This document shows, one piece after another, positions 59,696 to 64,000 of a stretch of 64,000 nt of DNA (positions are counted from its first letter, which is position 1; every line of letters begins with the position of its first letter). The DNA lies in the NCBI GenBank assembly GCA_020881915.1, contig JAJFPB010000005.1, forward strand, positions 3,658,001 to 3,722,000. The letters run 5' to 3'. This DNA is from Paramyrothecium sp. XJ0827. Lineage: Eukaryota > Ascomycota > Sordariomycetes > Hypocreales > Stachybotryaceae. Both the position numbers and the translations under genes were made by a program. The notes below the pieces were generated by a model, which did no database searches, had not been told where the DNA came from, and saw only the letters and a program-made list of their open reading frames with translations.

Positions 59696-61346
59696 ATGGA
59701 CAAGTTTATTATCGTCGACGATCCGAACGACAAGTTCGCCATTATCGACGATCAGCATGACAAGTTTGCCGAACATCAACAGCCACATTACAAATTTGCT
59801 GTGACCGAGGAGTCCGAGCGAGCATTTGCCGAAGCCCACTCGCCAGTGTACAAATATTCCGTCGCAGAAGGGTCGCCGCAAAGGCAGTTTGCCGAGGCGC
59901 AGATTCCCCATCACAAGTTCACGGTCGAGGACGGCTCGCCAGTCAAAGATGCCCCGCGAGTCGAGGAAGGCCCACTCACCAAGCCCACACCGCACAAGGG
60001 CAGGTGGCCTTTGTGGAAGAAACTCACAGTCGCCGGCGTAGCGCTGGTTATTATATTGGCTCTCTCCATCGGACTTGGTGTAGGGTTGAGCCAGAGACGA
60101 GAGGGAGACGACTCGTCACCGGTAACAGATGGCCAGGGGCAACAGGAGGGCGGCCAATCTGGGAACGGCGAAGACAACAACGGCAGCAACGGCGAGACGG
60201 GCGCTGGAGATGATTCCGGAGGTGCCAGCGGCGGAGGTGGCGGTTCCAGCTCTGATGGAGGCAGCAGCAGCAACAACTCGACGTCTAACGAGCCAAGCGA
60301 GCCAAGTTCCTGGACTCCCAAAATCGGCGACACATTCCAGATGGTCATTGCCAATTCATTGCGCCTGAACAATGACTCGGACGCCTCGCCCGACGTCAAC
60401 ATTTTCGACATAGACCTTTTCGACAACGACCCGGAAACCATCTCTTCCCTGAAAAGCGCAGGGCGGCGCGTGCTTTGCTACTTTAGCGCCGGGTCGTGGG
60501 AGGACTGGCGCGAAGACAAGGATTACTTTGACGAGGACGATCTGGGCAGTCAGCTTTCCGACGACTACCCGGGCGAGCGCTACGTCAATATTTCCAGCAC
60601 GGGCATTAGGAATATCATGAAGGGGCGGGTAAGCCGAGCAAAGCAAGCCGGTTGCGATGGCATCGACGCTGGATACATCGACAGCTATGTAAGTGCCCGC
60701 TTCATCTCTTTTACTACTTGACTTGTGAGACGGCGTGCTGTGCCGCAGTGGATGCCGAGTCGCAACCTACTTGCAGTTCGTGCCTGGATAGGATCCTGTT
60801 GAACAAGAAAAGAGGAATGGCACAACTGGCTGGCCTTTTCAGATAACGACCACGTCAAAACTATCGCTGTTCCGTATTTGGGCTGGGAACCTATTCTTGG
60901 ATATATATATGCTGACAAGTGCCTGATAGCATAGCGAGAACGGCTTGAACTTGACTTCGACCGATGCAATTAATTACGTCAAGTTTCTCTCCACCGAGGC
61001 TCGATCCCACGGACTCGCAATAGGCCTCAAGAACGGTGGTCAGCTTGTGCGCGATCTGCTCGACTGGGTCGACTTCTCGATCAACGAGGAGTGCTTGAAG
61101 TACAACGAATGCGGCGATTACGTGCCCTTCATCAAGGCCAACAAGGCCGTTTTCAACATCGAATTCCCGAGCGGCGCGCCCGGTCGGGTCCCCAAACAGG
61201 AGAGAGAGGAGCTTTGTGCCAAGAAGGGCACCGCGTCCGGGACAGACAAGTTCATGACCATTCTCAAGACGGAGAACCTAGATGGCTGGGTCATGTACTG
61301 CGACGGCAAAACGTACACCACGGAAGTAAACGACTCCAATGATTGA
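59696..61346 (+). CDS. Membrane-anchored GH114 glycosidase (Ega3-like)
   Basis: Exons 59696-60688 and 60930-61346 give 469 aa. Residues 1-100 are cytoplasmic and contain repeated (D/H/Y)KF(x)(V/I)xD motifs. A single membrane helix (about 111-131, VAGVALVIILALSIGLGVGL) makes it a type II protein. A Gly/Ser/Asn-rich linker (132-205) leads to a GH114 domain (206-469) with DIDLFDND, VLCYFSAGSWEDW, GCDGIDAGYIDSY and IGLKNGG...FSINEECLKYNECG. GH114 enzymes cleave alpha-1,4-galactosamine polymers; Aspergillus fumigatus Ega3 has the same topology and acts on galactosaminogalactan. The intron is 241 nt; GTAAGT and the GATAG acceptor keep the frame across IDSYHSENGLNLT. No other galactosaminogalactan genes lie in the window. 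Confidence 0.88.
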
Positions 61347-61944
61347 AGGAATCGTGACTTGTAAACTTAACTTCAATTTATCATGACACTTTACTTTCAA
61401 CGTTCAAATCTCCCCCTTTCCTTAGGCTGTACGCAGTTCAAAAGTGACTGGTCTGCTCTGCCATGTGCCATTCTGATTGATAAGTACTGGTAGACATGCA
61501 AAATATGATGATAAGCAGATATGACTGAGCGGAGCATATGCAAGGATTAATTCTTCACGATGCCTTACAAGTTCACAGTCACATTAGATCGACAAGAGTG
61601 TGGTTCCAGGTCAAATGAGGCAGTGACAGCAAGTGCCCGCAAATATATTCCACAGCTTCTCATTCAATTACCTGACCAAGTCGGAAACCGTCTGCAGCAT
61701 CACAGAGATAAATGCATTCCTGCCTGCAGATCCTTCAGATCCCCAATCCATCAACGCCTGCTTCCCTTTTGTCGCACTTAAACAGAGAAATTTCGCTGAA
61801 AATGCTTTTGGAATGTTGTGATTACCACGTTCTTTCGAGGCTCTTATGCCATGTACGGGTTGTCGTGTTGTACGTGCGTCAATCCTGCCACGCAGAGGGG
61901 GCTATGACCTTTATGCAACAGACACTCTCAGCACTGGTGGGATG
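61347..61944. other. Intergenic between convergent genes, no gene seen
   Basis: 3' flanks of the GH114 gene and the second regulator. Nothing recognised. Confidence 0.5.
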
Positions 61945-64000
61945 CTAACTGGTAGCCATGTACTTGCCTCCCTCCTGTTTGAAAAGCCAATCACTGTTGG
62001 CATCGACGGTAAAGTTGGTGATGTTGAATTCGTTCGGCGGGCCCGATCCTGCCACCTGGTTTCCATTTGTGCCATCCATTTCGGCGCCAGGTGCCGGAGA
62101 TGGTGTGACACCAGCAATATTTTCCCCACCAAAAGGCAGGCGGGGAACGTTGAAGAAGTCAAAAACGTCGAGATACTCAAGCTCGTTCTGCGCTGGGGTT
62201 CGGGCTGGGGTGATACTAGGCAGCCTGGCCAGAGTACCCGCGCCGTGGCGAGGTTGGCGTGAAATCAAGAAATCGAGGTCAAATGCAGTCCGGCGCATAT
62301 CGGACAATATCTTTACAGAGCTCGGCGTCACTCCATCGCCTTGACGCTCACTGTCGCGGTGCTCATCCAGAACCCGTTGCAGCAAGATACAGTATCTCGC
62401 TGCCACAGGCCAGTATCTGCCCATCTCGTTGAGCGTCTCTACCAGAAAGGAAATCTGGGGTGACAGCTTGTGTTCCACGGTGGACCCGTGGACAAGCAAT
62501 AGACGCGCTGCCACCCATAGCGTAAACGCAAACGGAGGTCCTAATTTAGCCAAGAGCCCATTGCTGACCACAAACTCGCCCAAGGCAGCAACATTTTCTA
62601 CTGCTCCATGGCAGCGCTGTGATGCGCTGTAGGATGGTGTGAAAATCGGTGAGCGGGTGGTTGGATAAGCGGCCGATGAGTGCAATCGAATTACAGCGGT
62701 GTGGTAGGTTGCGTGAAGCATAACCCAGCCACAATTGATGTTTTTGCTCCCTGGCTGAAACAGCTTTGCCATGTTTCCAAATTCACCTGGCAGTCCAAAC
62801 TTCCAGGTAGTGAGCATGTTGTCAAGCTCCTTGTAACGGAGCTGCCACCGTTCCACGTCGGATAAGGCGCTGATGTCGACAGGCTCCTTGAGGAACTTGT
62901 GGATTTTGGAGAGTATGCTCAATATCTCGAGATAATAGGCAAATGCACCAAGGTTTTCCGGCTTGTTAATGTCGTATTCCGGTGCATCATCGTGATATTC
63001 GCGCGTCTTGAACCATCGCGTTTCAACCTTCTGATTCTTGATCCACAAGTCGTCTCGGCAAGGCAATGCACGATCAATCTCTTTGTCATCCAGAGCAAAC
63101 TCAAATGCAGTCGCGATAGTGGCATATCTGTCAAGCAGATAAATCATCCAGAAGAGTCTGCGTCGGGCCTCCTCCTCGATGAAATCCTTCGGTTCCGGCA
63201 AGATCATGGCCCGGAGAGTGTAGATAGAAGTGTAATTTGGCGATACACTAAATGAAGTGGTTTCGACGGCTAATCCCAACTGGACGACAGACCGAGTTAT
63301 GAGAGCCATGATATTCCAACATGGGGGGCCGTTGCTACTACCCAGCAAATCTAGGGCTAGGATAACCAAGGCCTGTAATGACTTGACGGATGAATTTTCC
63401 ATCCCGTAGAGAAGAACTCGCTGTTTTGAGACTTCATGGTAGCGCTGTCGGCGCTCCTCTGTCAATCTGGGATCGGTAGAGAAGCGCATGGTTGCAGCTA
63501 CGATGGCGTGGAGCAGAATGCGGTCCGTCTCCTGTAGCGTGGATGGGCCAAAGAGAGAATCAAGAGTAGTCTTGCGGTGAAGAATGGGGCACCATGTATT
63601 GATATGCTTGAAGTACAGATCCACAAGGGCGTAAAGGAGATCATATGGGGGCATATCTTGATCCGGTGAGGTTGGCCCAGGAGCCTGGGACATGGTGGCA
63701 ATGGGTGAGTGGAGGTTATGCTGGCCAGTCCCATAATACTCCTGAGCGGCGGCAGTCGGTTGAACTCCCGGAATCTGAGGAGGTCCTGAGAGGGCAGGTA
63801 TGGGTATTTGGGCAGAGAACCCCTCGTGCATGGTCGGCGTGGGAGGGACGCCGAAGTCGATGCTTTGAGAGCTTGGGGTGAAATTGGACGGCTTCTGGAG
63901 GAACAGCGCCGTCTCTGCCTGGGGTGTGCGAATAGGATCGGATGACCTGAAGACAGGTGCAACGTCCCTCGGCGTTCCATGATCGCTTGGAAGACTAGGG
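61945..64000 (-). CDS. Fungal-specific transcription factor, N-terminus beyond window
   Basis: An open minus-strand frame of at least 684 codons runs from the stop at 61,945 to the right edge, so the start and any DNA-binding Zn2Cys6 cluster lie outside. The visible part begins with a Pro/Ser-rich region (FTPSSQSIDFGVPPTPT). It then has the fungal-specific TF homology domain: DLYFKHINTWCPILHRKT, SVKSLQALVILALDLLGSSN and the hallmark EEEARRRLFWMIYLLDRYA. The C-terminus is moderately acidic (LEYLDVFDFFNVP), possibly an activation region. A Zn2Cys6 regulator is inferred, not seen. Targets are unknown; the GH114 gene is its convergent neighbour. Confidence 0.85.
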   Translation of the reverse strand, partial: PSLPSDHGTPRDVAPVFRSSDPIRTPQAETALFLQKPSNFTPSSQSIDFGVPPTPTMHEGFSAQIPIPALSGPPQIPGVQPTAAAQEYYGTGQHNLHSPIATMSQAPGPTSPDQDMPPYDLLYALVDLYFKHINTWCPILHRKTTLDSLFGPSTLQETDRILLHAIVAATMRFSTDPRLTEERRQRYHEVSKQRVLLYGMENSSVKSLQALVILALDLLGSSNGPPCWNIMALITRSVVQLGLAVETTSFSVSPNYTSIYTLRAMILPEPKDFIEEEARRRLFWMIYLLDRYATIATAFEFALDDKEIDRALPCRDDLWIKNQKVETRWFKTREYHDDAPEYDINKPENLGAFAYYLEILSILSKIHKFLKEPVDISALSDVERWQLRYKELDNMLTTWKFGLPGEFGNMAKLFQPGSKNINCGWVMLHATYHTAVIRLHSSAAYPTTRSPIFTPSYSASQRCHGAVENVAALGEFVVSNGLLAKLGPPFAFTLWVAARLLLVHGSTVEHKLSPQISFLVETLNEMGRYWPVAARYCILLQRVLDEHRDSERQGDGVTPSSVKILSDMRRTAFDLDFLISRQPRHGAGTLARLPSITPARTPAQNELEYLDVFDFFNVPRLPFGGENIAGVTPSPAPGAEMDGTNGNQVAGSGPPNEFNITNFTVDANSDWLFKQEGGKYMATS

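Overview
The window looks like the nuclear genome of a filamentous ascomycete, most likely a Sordariomycete. The evidence is: protein genes with short introns (about 50-70 nt, GT-AG, CTAAY-like branch points); an N-terminal Zn2Cys6 regulator with a fungal transcription-factor domain, and a second regulator of that family cut by the window edge; a Lys2-type aminoadipate reductase relative; a quinate-repressor-like AROM relative; and a 14.4 kb AT-only block with the CpA/TpG loss typical of repeat-induced point mutation (RIP).

Layout. 1-14,480: RIP-degraded repeats with almost no coding capacity. At least four degraded copies of one repeat unit, in both orientations, can be aligned by eye, plus an LTR-like repeat. 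Six short non-autonomous elements lie in this block. They have CAGGCTTGGG-type terminal inverted repeats; five have perfect 8-bp target duplications and one has a 7/8 match, which is hAT-like, and one element sits inside another. 14,999-18,770: an intact 1185-aa A-T-R enzyme resembling Lys2 without its N-terminal region, containing an apparent AT-AC intron. About 19,300-21,350: two decayed genes on the minus strand, a Gfd2/YDR514C-like nuclease-fold gene and an aminoglycoside-phosphotransferase-like gene. 21,753-24,904: a six-exon Zn2Cys6 regulator, followed by about 6.7 kb without a recognisable gene.

From 31.6 kb the window is ordinary gene-bearing sequence: cytoplasmic tryptophanyl-tRNA synthetase (+), quinate-repressor-like protein (-), a VOC/glyoxalase-fold protein (-), a NASP-type histone chaperone (+), the U3 snoRNP protein Mpp10 (-), an RNF10/Mag2-type RING protein (-), a Crp1/Mdg1-like CBM48 protein (-), an ER-lumenal protein ending in RDEL (-), a membrane-anchored GH114 enzyme (+), and the C-terminal part of a second fungal transcription factor (-) that runs off the right edge.

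The housekeeping genes (tRNA charging, histone supply, ribosome assembly, ribosome ubiquitination) are neighbours without an evident shared pathway. The unusual part is the left third: a Lys2-like synthetase at the edge of a RIP block, broken neighbours, and a regulator. All exon joins were worked out by hand from reading frames and splice signals, and family assignments come from recognising motifs; no database search was run.
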